Shown here: in pieces, positions 23,176-34,815 of the stretch
Layout: each line of letters begins with the position of its first letter
Position numbering within the stretch: the stretch's first letter is position 1
Assembly: GCA_028583685.1 (NCBI GenBank)
Contig: JAMXIF010001178.1
Span: 2,419,093 to 2,483,092, forward strand
Direction: 5' to 3'
Source of the DNA: Petaurus breviceps papuanus
Lineage: Eukaryota; Chordata; Mammalia; Diprotodontia; Petauridae
DNA length: 64,000 nucleotides
The notes under the pieces: model-generated
What the model was told of the DNA's origin: nothing
What the model saw: the letters and a program-made list of their open reading frames with translations, nothing else
Databases searched by the model: none
Program-made: the position numbers and the translations under genes

Positions 23176-24014
23176 TGTAACACCAATGTGATATTCACAA
23201 CACCTGCAGTAGCTATGAATATGCAGGAGTAGTTGTGAATCACAATATGTAGCAGGCTCTCCACATGGAGAACAGAACCAAAGCATTTACTCAAATACCA
23301 GAAAACTGAGTCCCAAAACCAGAAAGTCAAATTCATTACAATAACCACAAAGTTGGTATACATAACCAATACAACTAACACCCACATTCCCAAGTTTTCC
23401 CAAACCTTCCCTCAGTCAGGCCTTCAAAACAAAACAGACTCCCTCAAGCAAGGATCCTCCTCTCTTCATTCATGGTAGCTCCTCAGCCTCCATGCTGCTT
23501 ACTCCCAGAAGCTCTCAGTTCAGTTCTCAGTTCCCAGTTCCCAGTGCTCAGTTTAGTTCTCTCTCTCCAGCAGTAGCAGCTCAGCCTCCATGCTGATTAC
23601 TCCCAGAAGTTCTCAGTTCAGGTCTCAGTTCCCAGTTCCCAGTTTCCAGTTCTCAGTTTAGTTCTCTCTCTCCAGCAGTAGCAGCTCAGCCTTCATGCTG
23701 CTTGAAGTCAGAAGTTCGGCCTTCCAGCAATTCTGGCTCTCTAGTTTGGGCTTTTCCTTATATATGGTCTTAGCTCCACCCTGTTCCTCCCCTTCCTATT
23801 ACATCAGCAAGTTCATCCCACTGTGGGATTCACAAGATCTGGATCTTAATACTTGATGCAATCATGAACTGAAACAAGGTGCTAAGTAGTTAAATAGATG
23901 AAACAAGGTATTAACTACTTCTGTTCCTTAATGAACTTAGAACAAGGTACTAAGTACCTGTTTGCTTGCCAATACAAGGGGCAAGGAAGATCTTCAAATC
24001 CCATTACCATTACA
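23176..24014 (-). mobile_element. Solo LTR of an endogenous retrovirus (fossil)
   Basis: An 839-base unit starting tgtaac and ending attaca, flanked by perfect 5-bp direct repeats gatat (23171-23175 and 24015-24019). It lies inside the 3' region of HAL1 copy D, whose sequence continues on both sides. On the minus strand a TATA-like catatataagg sits about 250 bases in, giving the orientation. About 100-base units are tandemly duplicated at 23482-23700. No internal viral sequence accompanies it. Retroviral class not assigned. Younger than HAL1 copy D. Confidence 0.82.
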
Positions 24015-24017
24015 GAT

Positions 24018-24068
24018 ATACATATACATATATACATACATATATGTATATATACATACAGAGAGATA
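24018..24068. repeat. TA/CA-rich microsatellite
   Basis: Alternating ATAC/ATAT tract immediately next to the solo LTR, equivalent to the tract in HAL1 copies B and E. Confidence 0.75.
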
Positions 24069-24990
24069 CACAGAGGGTGCAGGATAGATGAATATGAAAG
24101 GGTGATATCTAAAAAATAAAATTAAGTTTTGAGAGGAATGTACCGGGAGAAAGAGATGGGGAGAGGTAGAATGTAGTAAATCACCTCACATAAAAGAGAC
24201 AAGAAAGAGCTTTTACAATGGAGGGGAAGAAAGGGTAGGTGAGAGGGAATAAGTGAAGCTTACTCTTATTGGATTTGACTTAAGGAGGGAATAACATACA
24301 TACTCAATTGGGTATGGAAATCTATCTTACCCTACAGGAAAGTGGGGGAAAGGGTATAAGAGAGGGAGAATAATATAAGGGACGGCAAATTGGGGGAAGG
24401 GATAATCAGAAGCAAACACTTTTGAAGAGGAATAGGTCAAAGTACAGAACAGAGTAAATGGAGGGCCAGATGGGATAGAAGAAAATATAGCTAGTCTTTC
24501 GCAACATGACTGTTATGGAAGTGTCTTACATGGCTATACATGCATAACCTATATCAGATTGCTTGCCTTCTCAATGAGAGTGGATGGGGAGGGAAGGTGG
24601 GAGAGAATGTGGAACTCAAAGTTTTGAAATTGAGTATTAAAAATTGTTTTTACTTGCAATTGGGAAATAAGATATACAGGCAATGAGGTATATAAATCAA
24701 TCTTGCACTACAGGAAAATAGAAAGGAAGGGGATAAGAGAAAGGGGGGGGTGACAAAAGGGGGATCAGATTGGAGGAAGGGGCAATTAGAATGCACACTG
24801 TTTTGGAGTGGAGGATGGGAGAGATGGGGAAGAAATTTGGAATTCAAAATCTTGTGGAAATGAATGTTGAAAACTAAAATTAATTAATTAATTAATTAAA
24901 GCTATATGATTTTGGAACCAGGATTTGAATCCATATTGTTTGATTCCCACTCCAGTGCCCTTTATAGTATACCACATGGCAACTAAAACA

Positions 24991-25680
24991 CCTAGAAGAG
25001 ATTCTACAGCGAAGATAGCTGGGAAGATTCTTTGGAGAACAAGACACTCCTTCCATCTCCTCATCTCTTCCATTGGTCTACATAGGATATGAAGTAAAAA
25101 TCAGGCTGAAGAGTTCCCCAAACTTCTTGGATCAGTTGGATATTCTCTTTCTCATTGTATCTGAAACCTGAACCATTTTGTTATCAGAGCCTGGCATGTT
25201 TAATGTCTGTGTTCATTGCTTAATATGCTGTTTCATCATTCCCTTGAATCACGTGGAAAAGAAAATAAATATTCTCCCATTACCTATGTTCACAGAGGTA
25301 TTTCTTTCTGGGAGGCTACTTTGAAACAGTTCTCTTCCTTTGAAGTTTTCTGACAAAGATAGAGTTCCTCCTCAGAGCATTTGTATATGTTTGCATTTGA
25401 TAGATGAGTTATTTGAAGAAGATGCCATGCCATGGTTAGTCCCCAGTTACCTTCTCTAAAAGAGAACAGAGGCATGAATGATAATAATAATAACAAATGA
25501 ACCCATTGGATAATGCATGTTTATCTCACTTGATAAAATGTTTACATGTTGCATAAGCATATTTCAGCCTTTATGTTTAATCCTCATCCTTTATTGTCTG
25601 CTTAGCTCTGGGATTTATTTCAAAGTGTAATGACTATGGCTTGCCATGAGACAATCTACATAATTTATTCTTCTAGACCA
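24991..25680. other. No gene or named repeat
   Basis: Short frames only; unique-looking sequence with a small AATAAT tract near 25480. Confidence 0.4.
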
Positions 25681-26135
25681 AGGTAAAAATCCAGCTTCCT
25701 TGAAGCTGTCTTCAGTGACTCCATTCCACCTCTGTCTACCCCCTCTCTAAATTCATATAGCATCACTCTCTCTAGTACCACATGTGTATATAGGCTCAGG
25801 TAAGATAATATCTACAAATATCTACAAAGCACTTTGTAAAACTTAACCTACTATACAGATGTGAACTTCTATTATCATATAAGCATATATTCAACTTAAT
25901 ATTTATATGTATAGTTTTAAAAATACACAGGAGCAACTTTCCTCTTTAACATTGCTTTCTATTTACTCTGCATACATCTTGTATTTATCTATTTATTTAT
26001 TTATATATTGTTTCTCTTGGTAAAACACAAGTTCCTTGAGGAGCTTATACTTTCCTCACATCTCTAGCCTTTAGCACAGTTCTTGGCATATAGAAAGGGC
26101 TCAATGATTTCTTGATGGTTGATTGATCGATTGAC
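25681..26135 (+). repeat. L2 LINE 3' end, interrupted
   Basis: Plus-strand L2 text (cagctgtcttcagtgactcc-like gctgtcttcagtgactccat, tcttgtatttatctatttat, acaagttccttgaggagctt) ending agcacagttcttggcatata and gggctcaatgatttcttgat. About 25795-25900 is a MIR-like fragment inserted in it. Confidence 0.65.
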
Positions 26136-26149
26136 TTAATAGATTTTTG

Positions 26150-29100
26150 TTGGTATACTTTCTTTCTATATCACCTACAATCTCCCCCACCATTCCTCTC
26201 CTTTCCCCTCCAGAGAGTAAATCTTTTAATGCAGTATTTTTTTAACAAGAGGAATAAGAGAGAAACAATTAGCAAAATCAACCAATACACCTAAAAATCT
26301 TAGTATTATATGCTATGTTATTATATGCTATTTGTAGACCCTTCTTTCTTCAAATTAATGGGGTAAGACATCTCATATCATTTGAGGAGGGGCAAGTTTA
26401 GTCTTTATATTTTAATAACATTAACTTTCACTTTTGATTGTTGTGTGGTGGTTGTTCTTTCCACTTCTGTTACATTGTAGCCATTACGTGTAGTGTTTTC
26501 CTAGCTCCTCTAACTTCCCTTTGGTTGAATTTATTTAAATCTTTCCATGCTTCTCTGCCATTTGTCATGCTTAACAACTTCGACAATAAGACATTTCCAC
26601 AACCCCTTGAACATTGTGTATTCCTTCCTTTTATTATCTTTGCCAATTTGCTGGGTGTGAGATGAAACCTAAAGGTTGTTTGGATTTGTATTTCTCTTAT
26701 TATTGGTGTTTTGGAGCATTCTTTCATATGACTGTTGATAGTTTGTAACTTTTGAGAATTCTTTATTCATATAGTTTGACCATTTATCTATTTGGTAATG
26801 GTCTTTGATCTTATGTATTTCTGTTAGTTGTTTATATAAATGTTATCAGACATATTTGATACAAAGATCCTCCCTCCAATTGACTTTCCCTTCTTCTCTT
26901 AGCTGTGGTACTTTCATATGGGTAAAAGCTTTATCATTTCATACCATCAAAATTACCCATCTTATTATTTGTAATTTCTTCTATCCCTTGTTTGATTAAG
27001 AATACATCTCCTAAGCCGAGGTATGAAAGATTCATGACCTACTTCTCTTCTAAAATTTTAATAGAATGATTTTTTAATATTCATGTCACATATGCATTTT
27101 AAATTTATTCTATATTAGGGTATATTATTCCAAATCTAGTTTCTGCAAATGGTCTTCCAGTTTTCCCAGCAGCTCTTATTAAATAGGGAGTTCTTTCATG
27201 GTTGATTGAATATGGCTTATTGAAAATGGAGTTATTGAATTCATTTATTTTTTATTCTTTTTAAAATTTCTGATTCTTCTCAATCCAGTTTGATCCAATG
27301 ATCTACTTTTCTATTTTTAACCAGTTACAAATGACTTTGATTACTACTATTCATAATACATTTGAAGCCTGAAAGTACTATTTCCTCTGCATTCCTCTTC
27401 CCTCCCCCCCCCCACTATTTCCCTGAATGTTCTAGATCCTATTTTTTTTCTCCCAAATGAATTTTTTTTTATTAACTTCTCTGTTCATTAAAGTCTTTTT
27501 TTTTGGTAGTTAGATTGGTATAGCACTAAATTTGTATACTTTGGTGTTGTCATCTTCATTATGTTGGTATGGCTCAGCTATGATCACTGAAAATTTCTCC
27601 ATCTATTTAAGTTGTCATTATATTTTAAAGAGTGTTTTGTAATTAATTCTATACAAATATTGGGTGTACTTTGACATATTGTCTCCTAATATTGTATGCA
27701 CTTTGTCACTATTTTGAATGAAACATTCTTGCTATTATAGCCTCCTAAATTTTCTACCATTATATAGAAATGAAGTTGATATTTGTGGGTTTATTTTGTA
27801 GCCTGCAAATTTGCTGCAACTTTTAACTGTCTCAGTTTCTTTGCTGATTTCCTGGGATTTTCTAAATAAATCATGATGTCTTTAGTGATCAGGGATTTTT
27901 TTTTTGCTCCTCTTTGTCTAGCTTGATGCCTTTAATTTCTTTTTCTTATTGTTGTTGCTAGATTTTCTAGAATGATTTTTAATTACTGTGGGGAAAGAAG
28001 ACATTTTGACTTTATGCCTATATTTAGTGTATCTGTATTAGCCTCTAATGTATCTGTTTGGTTACAATCCTTCTTTTGGTGGTAGATAGATAATTTTGAT
28101 TATATTAAACAGATTCCTTCTATGCCTATCATAAAAGAAAGTTGTACTTTACCAGAGGCTATGTAGATTTAGGGTTTTTTAAAATGTGTACGATTATATT
28201 GATTGCTTTCCTAATAATAACTATCACTGCATCCCTGTTATAAATGCAACTTATCATAAGGACAGATATTTTTGATGAATTGATTTAAAGAATTTTTATT
28301 GGAGGGAATCTAGGGTTTTATTTTAATTTTTTAATTTAATATTTTCATATATTAGTTTATGTTTTGCTTTCTTTGCTTTATTTTAATCTGATTTAGGCAT
28401 TGCAACTATATTTTTTACATAAAAGAAGTTTGGTAAAGTGTTTTCTTGATTTTAGAAAATAATTTGGATGGTATAGGTAGCAATTTTCCTTTCAAGTATT
28501 GAAAGAATTCTCCTTTAAATCCCTTGGCAATAGGAGTTCCTATGCCCTCCTTTAACAGTTACTTTACAACTTGTTCTATTTTTTTCTGAGATTAAATTAT
28601 TTTATGATCTTTGTTGTTTTGCTACTTTGGGTATTTTATATATTTTGAGAGCATCCCTATATTAATTTTGTGTTCTCAATTTTGCTGACACATAACTGTT
28701 GTCATAGTGGGTTCTAATAATCCTTGTTATTTCTTCTTGATTTCCTTTGATTTCTCCTTGTTCATTAAAAAAAACTACTGATTTAAGTTTCTGCCTCTTC
28801 TTTTTAATTAGAGCAACTAAAGATTTATTGACTTTATAAGTAATGTCTTTCTCTTTTTTTGAGACAGTTAAGGTTAAGTGACTTGCCCAAGGTCACATAG
28901 CTAACTAGTGCTTGAGGCCAAATTTGAACTCAGGTTCTCCTGACTCCAAGGTCAATGCTTTATCCACTGTTCCACCTAGCTGTCCCTAATTTTATAAGTA
29001 ATTTCAAAGAATCACTTTTTCATTTTATTTGTCAGTTTTATGGTTTTCTTTTGATTTTTTTATTTCTCTTCTAATTGTCAAGATTTCTTGTTTTGTGATA

Positions 29101-29575
29101 ATTTGGGGTTTATTTGTTGGTTTTCTAATTTTTTAAAATACATATTAATATCATTATGTCTCTATTTTTCTGATATATTAATTAATGTTGGGGGGGCATT
29201 TTTTTAAAGACTTCCATAGCTACACCACAGAAATTGTGTTACGTTATCTCATTATTTTTGTCTTTAAAATCTTTATTAATTGCTTCTCTGATTTTGACCC
29301 ACTTTTTAGTGTGGGTCAAGTCTTTAGGTTTTTTTTTTCTGCTTCTTTGGCCCACTCAAAATTTAGGATTTTGTTATTGATCCTCATTTTAGTCTGTGCA
29401 TGTGTTCATGCTCTCTGATTTAATTATTATTTCTATTGTGTTATTTATGATCGCTAAGGAATTTGTGTAGTGTTTCTATTTTTTCTTAAACATTAATTTG
29501 CAGTTTATTATTAGTTACATGGTCTATTTGTAAGTGCCTTGTGCTACTCAGAAATATGTATATCTGTCAGAGGTT
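26150..29575 (-). mobile_element. L1 copy J, old ORF2 region
   Basis: Minus-strand, strongly decayed L1. Reading 5' to 3' from 29575 it holds the end of the endonuclease domain, then the reverse-transcriptase region (recognised by its antisense pattern, for example gtcttccagttttcccagca at 27151-27170 and gtagcctgcaaatttgctgc at 27800), then the C-terminal stretch REIQIQTTFRFHLTPSKLAK with SRGCGN (complement 26470-26727). It is the only L1 in the window that keeps reverse-transcriptase-core sequence. A type I SINE interrupts it. The ORF1-like region at 30330-31200 may be its upstream half. Confidence 0.7.
28845..28990 (-). mobile_element. tRNA-derived SINE, type I
   Basis: Minus-strand type I SINE (sense gacagctaggtggaacagtg ... 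gaacctgagttcaaatttgg). Perfect 12-bp duplications tttataagtaat at 28833-28844 and 28991-29002, inside L1 copy J. Confidence 0.88.
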
Positions 29576-29860
29576 CCATTCAATCAGTCAGTTAATAGAC
29601 AAACCACATTTATTTAAAAACTTACTATGTTTCAAGCACTCTATGAAGTTCTGAGGATACAAAGACCAAAGATTGCCTGTGTCTTCAAGAAGTGTGCATT
29701 CTAATGGGGAAGACAACACATAAATAACTTTCTCCCAAGTCTCCTCACTACTAAACTTTCTTGTGATTATCAAAAGTACCTCCAACCCTCTAGTTACCCA
29801 GGCTCACAACCTTGGTGCCATCTCAAGTTTTTGCTCTTATCCCACATATTTAGTTATTGT
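29576..29860. repeat. Two L2 LINE fragments in opposite orientation
   Basis: 29580-29735 is an antisense L2 end (aaacttactatgtttcaagc, gcattctaatggggaagaca). 29736-29860 is sense L2 internal text (agttacccaggctcacaacc, ttggtgccatctcaag) matching the same part of the 41440-43620 copy. Confidence 0.6.
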
Positions 29861-30329
29861 TTCATGTAGAGGGGTTTGCTTAGACAGGGACTGACACTGG
29901 AGTGAAAGAGGAGATGGAGAAAAGATAGAGTGAATAGAGAAGAAAGATGTTTGAATCATGTTGGATGAAGAGGAAGTTCTTTAGCCAATAGGAAAGGTGC
30001 TCAGCTGAGAAGGTGGGGAGAATGTTGTGAGAGGCTTGAGGAGAAATGAAAATGTTTGTAATAGTTGTTGTTAGGAGTGGGATAATGAATCAATTGGGAA
30101 GGAATAGAATGTTTGTCTTGCTACTGTGACAGCCCTGTTGAGATCATATAATATAAAATTTTGGTGGACTCAGTCAACACTGCTTCATGATTTCCTACAG
30201 CTCCATTCAGCAACATATGAATAGAAGCAAAAAGACAACTCACAGGGGTATGACTCATGTTTTAGGGTTAGCCATTGTATTAGGGTTTGTTTGTTCTTAA
30301 TCACTAAAGATGAAATAATTTATTTTATT
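29861..30329. other. Unassigned segment between L1 halves
   Basis: Purine-rich, with no readable protein and no family I can name. It separates the ORF2 part and the ORF1-like part of L1 copy J. Confidence 0.35.
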
Positions 30330-31720
30330 ATTTCTTTTTTCTGACAGTTGCATTTATTTGCCTTTCTTGTGTTCATGTTGTTTGATATTTCTTCTGACTG
30401 CTTGTGGAATTTGTTGCTTATCATTAGAATTATTAAATTTGGCCATTAAATGTCTTGAAGTTTTAAGTGTAAAGTTGTTGTGGTTATTTTCCTGGAGATG
30501 ATGTGTGGATTCTTTCAAATGGTAATTTGTTTTCCTTAGTCAAACATCCTGGGTAGTCTTCTTGTATTCTGTATTATAGTGGTCAGGCTTTCCAATTTGT
30601 GATGTTCTTCTGGGAGACCTATTATCTTTAAATTGTCTGCCACTGAGCTCAATAAATTTTGCTTCAGTAGAGATCATGTGTTCTTTTAATATTATTGCTT
30701 TTGGTTTCTTAGTCCATACAGTTCTTCAGCATAGTATATTTGTATTCCAAATCAATGTCATTCTCCTTTTTGTATCCTTGTATCCTTGCACCACAGGTAT
30801 AAATGTTTTCTACTTTGCTAGTTATTTCTGTTGTATAGGCTATAAGTTCTAACTTTCGTTCTCTTCTAATTTCTCTTATGTCTTTCTTTTCCTTTTTGAA
30901 TCATTCTGGAATATTTTATAGTTGTTCCATGCTTTCTGGTTCAGTGCTTCATCAAGCATTGGTTCCATTTCCTTTGGTTTCTAATATTGCAATCCCATTA
31001 TAGGGTATTTATCCTTCCCTCAAATTTAATATCTTCTCTCTTAATTTGTCTGCTTGTACTCTATGTTTTTAATTGACTTTTCCCATTTGAAATCATTAGT
31101 GTTTTAGACATTTTTCCATTATGTTTTCCTGTTACTCATTTTCCAACTTTTCTCTCTTTTATTGTAGGTATGTACTTAAGGCTGAACTGGTAAGCTTCTT
31201 CAGATGCCATTCATATTAGATGACTAATCCTTTTACCAGTCTCAGTTCTGAAGTAAGTAGCTTTGGGGGAACAGGACCAGCCCTAATTGAATTTCAGCCT
31301 CCTTGCCTTCAATGTCAGTGCAGCTACTCAAGATGCCCCCCTTCCCCAGTTCTTTCCCTGGCTCTTGTTCTTTCTTTCTTTAACTGGATTAAATCATGTT
31401 CTATCAGGTTTTTTTTGTAGAATTGGGAGTACTGGAGGATGGGCTGGGTGTTAGGAGCAGAGTTTCTGCAGTCTTAGAATCCCTAACCTCGGGGCACCTT
31501 AGGCAGAAGGTAGCCAAAATTTTGTCCTTTATCTTAACATACCGGAGCAGAGTAAATGTCTACTACTTGATGCAATTGGATGATAGATGGGCAGGGGGGA
31601 TGGGTACACCAGCAGAGTCTCCACAGCAGGAGGGGGATCTTCCTGTGAGTTCCATAGAAAAGCCCATTGATCAGTTATCCTGTGCATTCCTTTTCAAGTG
31701 TGTTGATTGATGGAGGAAGG
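30330..31720 (-). mobile_element. L1 ORF1 and 5' UTR region of a divergent L1
   Basis: Antisense ORF1 features: ttctgggagacctattatct followed by ttaaattgtct corresponds to the NLKIIGLP block at the RRM start. Upstream (31200-31720) is GC-richer 5'-UTR-like sequence. It is clearly more diverged from HAL1 copies B, D and E than they are from each other, so an older or different L1 lineage. No intact frame. Confidence 0.5.
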
Positions 31721-31984
31721 GTGCTGAGTGAGGGCATTAAGCATTAGCATTCTCCAGCATTAATACTTTGGTGTTACCCTCTCAGAATTCTTATTCTCTT
31801 GTCCTATAAATTCAGCTGTAATTACTCTAATTCTTCTATATAATCCCTCTTCTGAAGGGTTTATAAAGGCTTGGTATCAAAAGACAATATATACTGTATT
31901 GTATATATTTGGTGCTTGGTACCAAACACAATATATATTCCACCATCTTGTTGGTCATATGGCCCTTAAAGACACATACCATGC

Positions 31985-32090
31985 TATAGTGGCTAGAAAG
32001 TTGACTTAGGAATAAGGAGGACTTGGGTTCCAGTCCCACCTCTGACATACTATGTGCTCTTCAGCAAGCTTTCAGGGTCCCCAGGCAGCT
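31985..32090 (+). repeat. Old SINE fragment
   Basis: tRNA/CORE-like order: agtggctagaaagttgactt, then gacttgggttccagtcccac, then ctctgacatactatgtgctc. Probably MIR/Ther-type. Confidence 0.5.
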
Positions 32091-33388
32091 CTCTAATACC
32101 ATAAGTTGCAGAACAGGTGACAATCAATACTGATGGAGTTTTCTCACTGGAAATTTCTTTTTAACCAGTGTGATCATAAGTCTGATTTAATTAACCTATA
32201 TGTATATCATCTACACACATACATGTGTACATATACAAACACACACACATATATGACAATTGCACAGGATAAGAAGTCAGTGTTAGTAGAGGGAGTATCC
32301 ATATGCCATAGATAACACTGAAAAGTAGAAGTTTAAGTGTGTACTTGCTAAAAGTGCAGAGGATATTTTTCATTTTGAGATCTCCAAAGAACTGATCCCT
32401 ATGGAGCAGGGAAATCTTATTACAGCTTCCCAAGAATAAAGTTTCAGAGACTGATCCAAATACTTTTAATGTATATGGTTCACATATGAGGGATACTGTA
32501 AATTCCTTTTATTGTACTAATTTTGCTAGATATCATCTACAGGAAAAAAAGACATCGTTTCTCAAAATCAGATCAGTGAGAGTCATGATTGTAAGCTAAA
32601 GCATCTCTGAGGTATATATTTCTGCCTATTGACTATAATGTTTCAGATCATTAGATCTAATCTAACCATCAACAATAACCAATAATTGTCATCATGTCAC
32701 TATTTTTACCCATTTTGGTTCTGTTCATTTCAAGACTGTAATCATAAGACTTTTAAAAAAGTTTTTGTTCAGTTAAATTTGGTTTATTTGGCTCTATGTT
32801 AATTCTAGATCTAGATTATGAAATTATAAACTCTTCAAGGCAAGAGCTTTACTGCTCTTATCTTCCATATAACAAACAATTCCATCAAATAACTGAATAT
32901 ATATTAATGCTCAATGAGGGACTTATTGGTAATCCACTTTTTGAAAATCTCACTTAGCACTTGGATTGATCTGTGATCTGATAGACATGAGCACTCCCTT
33001 CAGTTGTGCAGATCCCAATCTGGCCAAGACCTCTCACTCACTGTGATTCCTGCACTCCTGGCCATGTCATCTACAATGGTTCCCAACCAGGGCCAGACAC
33101 CATTCGTTAGACCTCTTCACAGTACATGGTTACCAACGTAGCACACAGGTCATCAACACAGATGACCATCAGACAGAGTTATTGCTGGTTTGGTATCTAT
33201 TAAGAAATCTTGTATGATCTTAACACATGTATTGGAAGCAGCTTATTAGAAGAGAGACTAAGGCTGGATATTAACATTACTAAATCAAAAATATTTTTTT
33301 TAATATTCTTAACAAAGTTGCACAGTGGGGTCTTGTATTCTCTGCACATTTCAGTCAATTATATCACTACAAAGGTATAACCTGATGC
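32091..33388. other. No gene; one CA-rich microsatellite
   Basis: An alternating ACAT/ACAC tract lies at about 32208-32255. The 32960-33190 part has non-random, GC-richer text but no readable frame and no family I can assign. Confidence 0.35.
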
Positions 33389-33515
33389 TGAGTCAATAGT
33401 CAATACATATTTACTAAGCATCTACTATGTGTCAGACACTGTGATAAGTTATAGAAGATATAGAAAATAAGGCAAAAAATGGACGCTGCCTTCAAGAAAC
33501 TCACAATCTGATGAT
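33389..33515 (-). repeat. L2 LINE 3' end
   Basis: Antisense L2 end: aatacatatttactaagcat, ctactatgtgtcagacactg, then cttcaagaaactcacaatct. Confidence 0.65.
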
Positions 33516-33749
33516 GCATAAAATTGGTTTTTTTCTAAGTCTACTTTTTTCTTTTCTTATATTTTCACTAAGAATGCCTTCAATACATGTATAACCTAGA
33601 TTCATAAAATCCTAAAATTGGAAGGGATGTTCAAAGTGTAGAAACGGGGGTCTAGGTCTGCCTTGTTTGTTGTGCTTCTAGAGAGCTTGGCACCATGGCA
33701 AATGCCTCTGAGTAGATGACACTTTGTTAACATGAAGACACTATGGGGA

Positions 33750-33970
33750 TAGCTAGCATTCACATAGAGCTGTAAAAGTTTGCAGAGTATATTGCACACA
33801 TGATCTCACTTAGTCCTCATATAATCTTTGTAAAATGTATGTTATTATCCCCATTTTATAGACGAAGAAACTGAAGCTAAGAGAAGTTGAGACCTGCCCA
33901 GGGACACACGGCTAGTAAGGAGGATTTCAACTCAAATCTTGTTGTCTTCAACTCTAGTGCTCTATACTCT
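33750..33970 (-). repeat. MIR-like SINE
   Basis: Antisense MIR order: tgatctcacttagtcctcat, ccccattttatagacgaaga, aactgaagctaagagaag, then gggacacacggctagtaagg. Confidence 0.75.
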
Positions 33971-34430
33971 GTTATTAACTACCTCTAGGTAAAATGTGGT
34001 TCCATAGTAAAGAATGCTGAACTGTTCTTCTGGGGGATTCTGATAGATCCTTAGTAGTTTCCATAAAACTAATTAGGATGAATAGATAATAATTCAACAC
34101 AACTTTAGTAGGAGTATAGACAAGGTGGAAAGTTCAATACCACCATGCATTCTTCAACAGGGGTCATCCAGTACAGATTTTGACCTTCTATAGGAATCTC
34201 CTTTATAATGTCTCTGACAGATACTGTCTTAAAACTTATACTTGACAACTTTCCTGCTAAAACTGTGTTTGTCTTTCAGAAGTACACTTTCCTCAGCTTA
34301 GGTGATGAGCATGGCCAAAATTCATCAGATTCCTAAGAGAAAATACCTTAATTTTTAGTGATCTGGAAAGGGATCCTAATAATAAAAGGCTGAATATATA
34401 AAGGGACATTCATAAAAAGTCCCTTGAGGG

Positions 34431-34578
34431 GGTGGCCAGGTGGCTCAGCAAGTAAGAGCACCAGCCCCAGAGTCGGGATGACCTGGGATCGAATCTGGGC
34501 TCAGATACTTAGCACCACACCCAGAAATAACTGGCCGTGTAACCTTGAGCAAGTTACTTAATCCTGATTGCTTAAAAA
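34431..34578 (+). mobile_element. tRNA-derived SINE, type II
   Basis: Near-consensus type II SINE with a pure A tail. Perfect 17-bp target duplications aaaaagtcccttgaggg at 34414-34430 and 34579-34595. Apparently one of the youngest insertions here. Confidence 0.93.
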
Positions 34579-34614
34579 AAAAAGTCCCTTGAGGGTAGAC
34601 TATTTTTTGCCACA

Positions 34615-34815
34615 TTTCTGTAGCACTTTATGATAAAGCACTTTACTTACAACAATATTGTGAAGTAAGCAATATTATTTCCATTACACAGATGAAGAAA
34701 CTGAGGCTCAGAAAGATTAAAGCATTTGTCTATTATCATGTGATTAGTAAATTTTGGAACTGTGGCTCAAACCTAGGTCTTTGAACTCGAAGGCCCATAT
34801 TTTTTCCACTGGATG
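34615..34815 (-). repeat. MIR-like SINE
   Basis: Antisense MIR: attacacagatgaagaaact, gaggctcagaaagattaaag, then tcaaacctaggtctttgaac. Confidence 0.7.

Larger units (their letters stand above)
21199..24897 (+). mobile_element. HAL1-like ORF1-only L1, copy D
   Basis: Plus-strand element, about 2.86 kb without the solo LTR inside it. It starts near ggagcaaagatgacagagta (compare the 5' end of copy B). It continues with a 5' UTR, an ORF1 remnant at 22040-23044, then a purine-rich 3' region with no ORF2. The 3' region again contains two L1-end-like modules (ending about 24650 and 24897). It ends in a TTAA run. Diverged flanking duplication aaagttatatggaattga (21181-21198) and aaagctatatgattttgg (24898-24915). 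Confidence 0.82.
21080..24990 (-). repeat. Second MIR-like SINE, split by HAL1 copy D
   Basis: Left part 21080-21198 (gaggcaaggaaactgaggcc) and right part 24898-24990 (ggatttgaatccatattgtt, ccactccagtgccctttata) join into one antisense MIR-like unit if the HAL1 insertion between them is removed. Confidence 0.6.

Noticed and set aside
31860-31935. Palindromic TATA-rich hairpin as a terminator or regulatory site
   Set aside because: Short AT-rich dyad likely by chance or microsatellite decay; nothing nearby to regulate.
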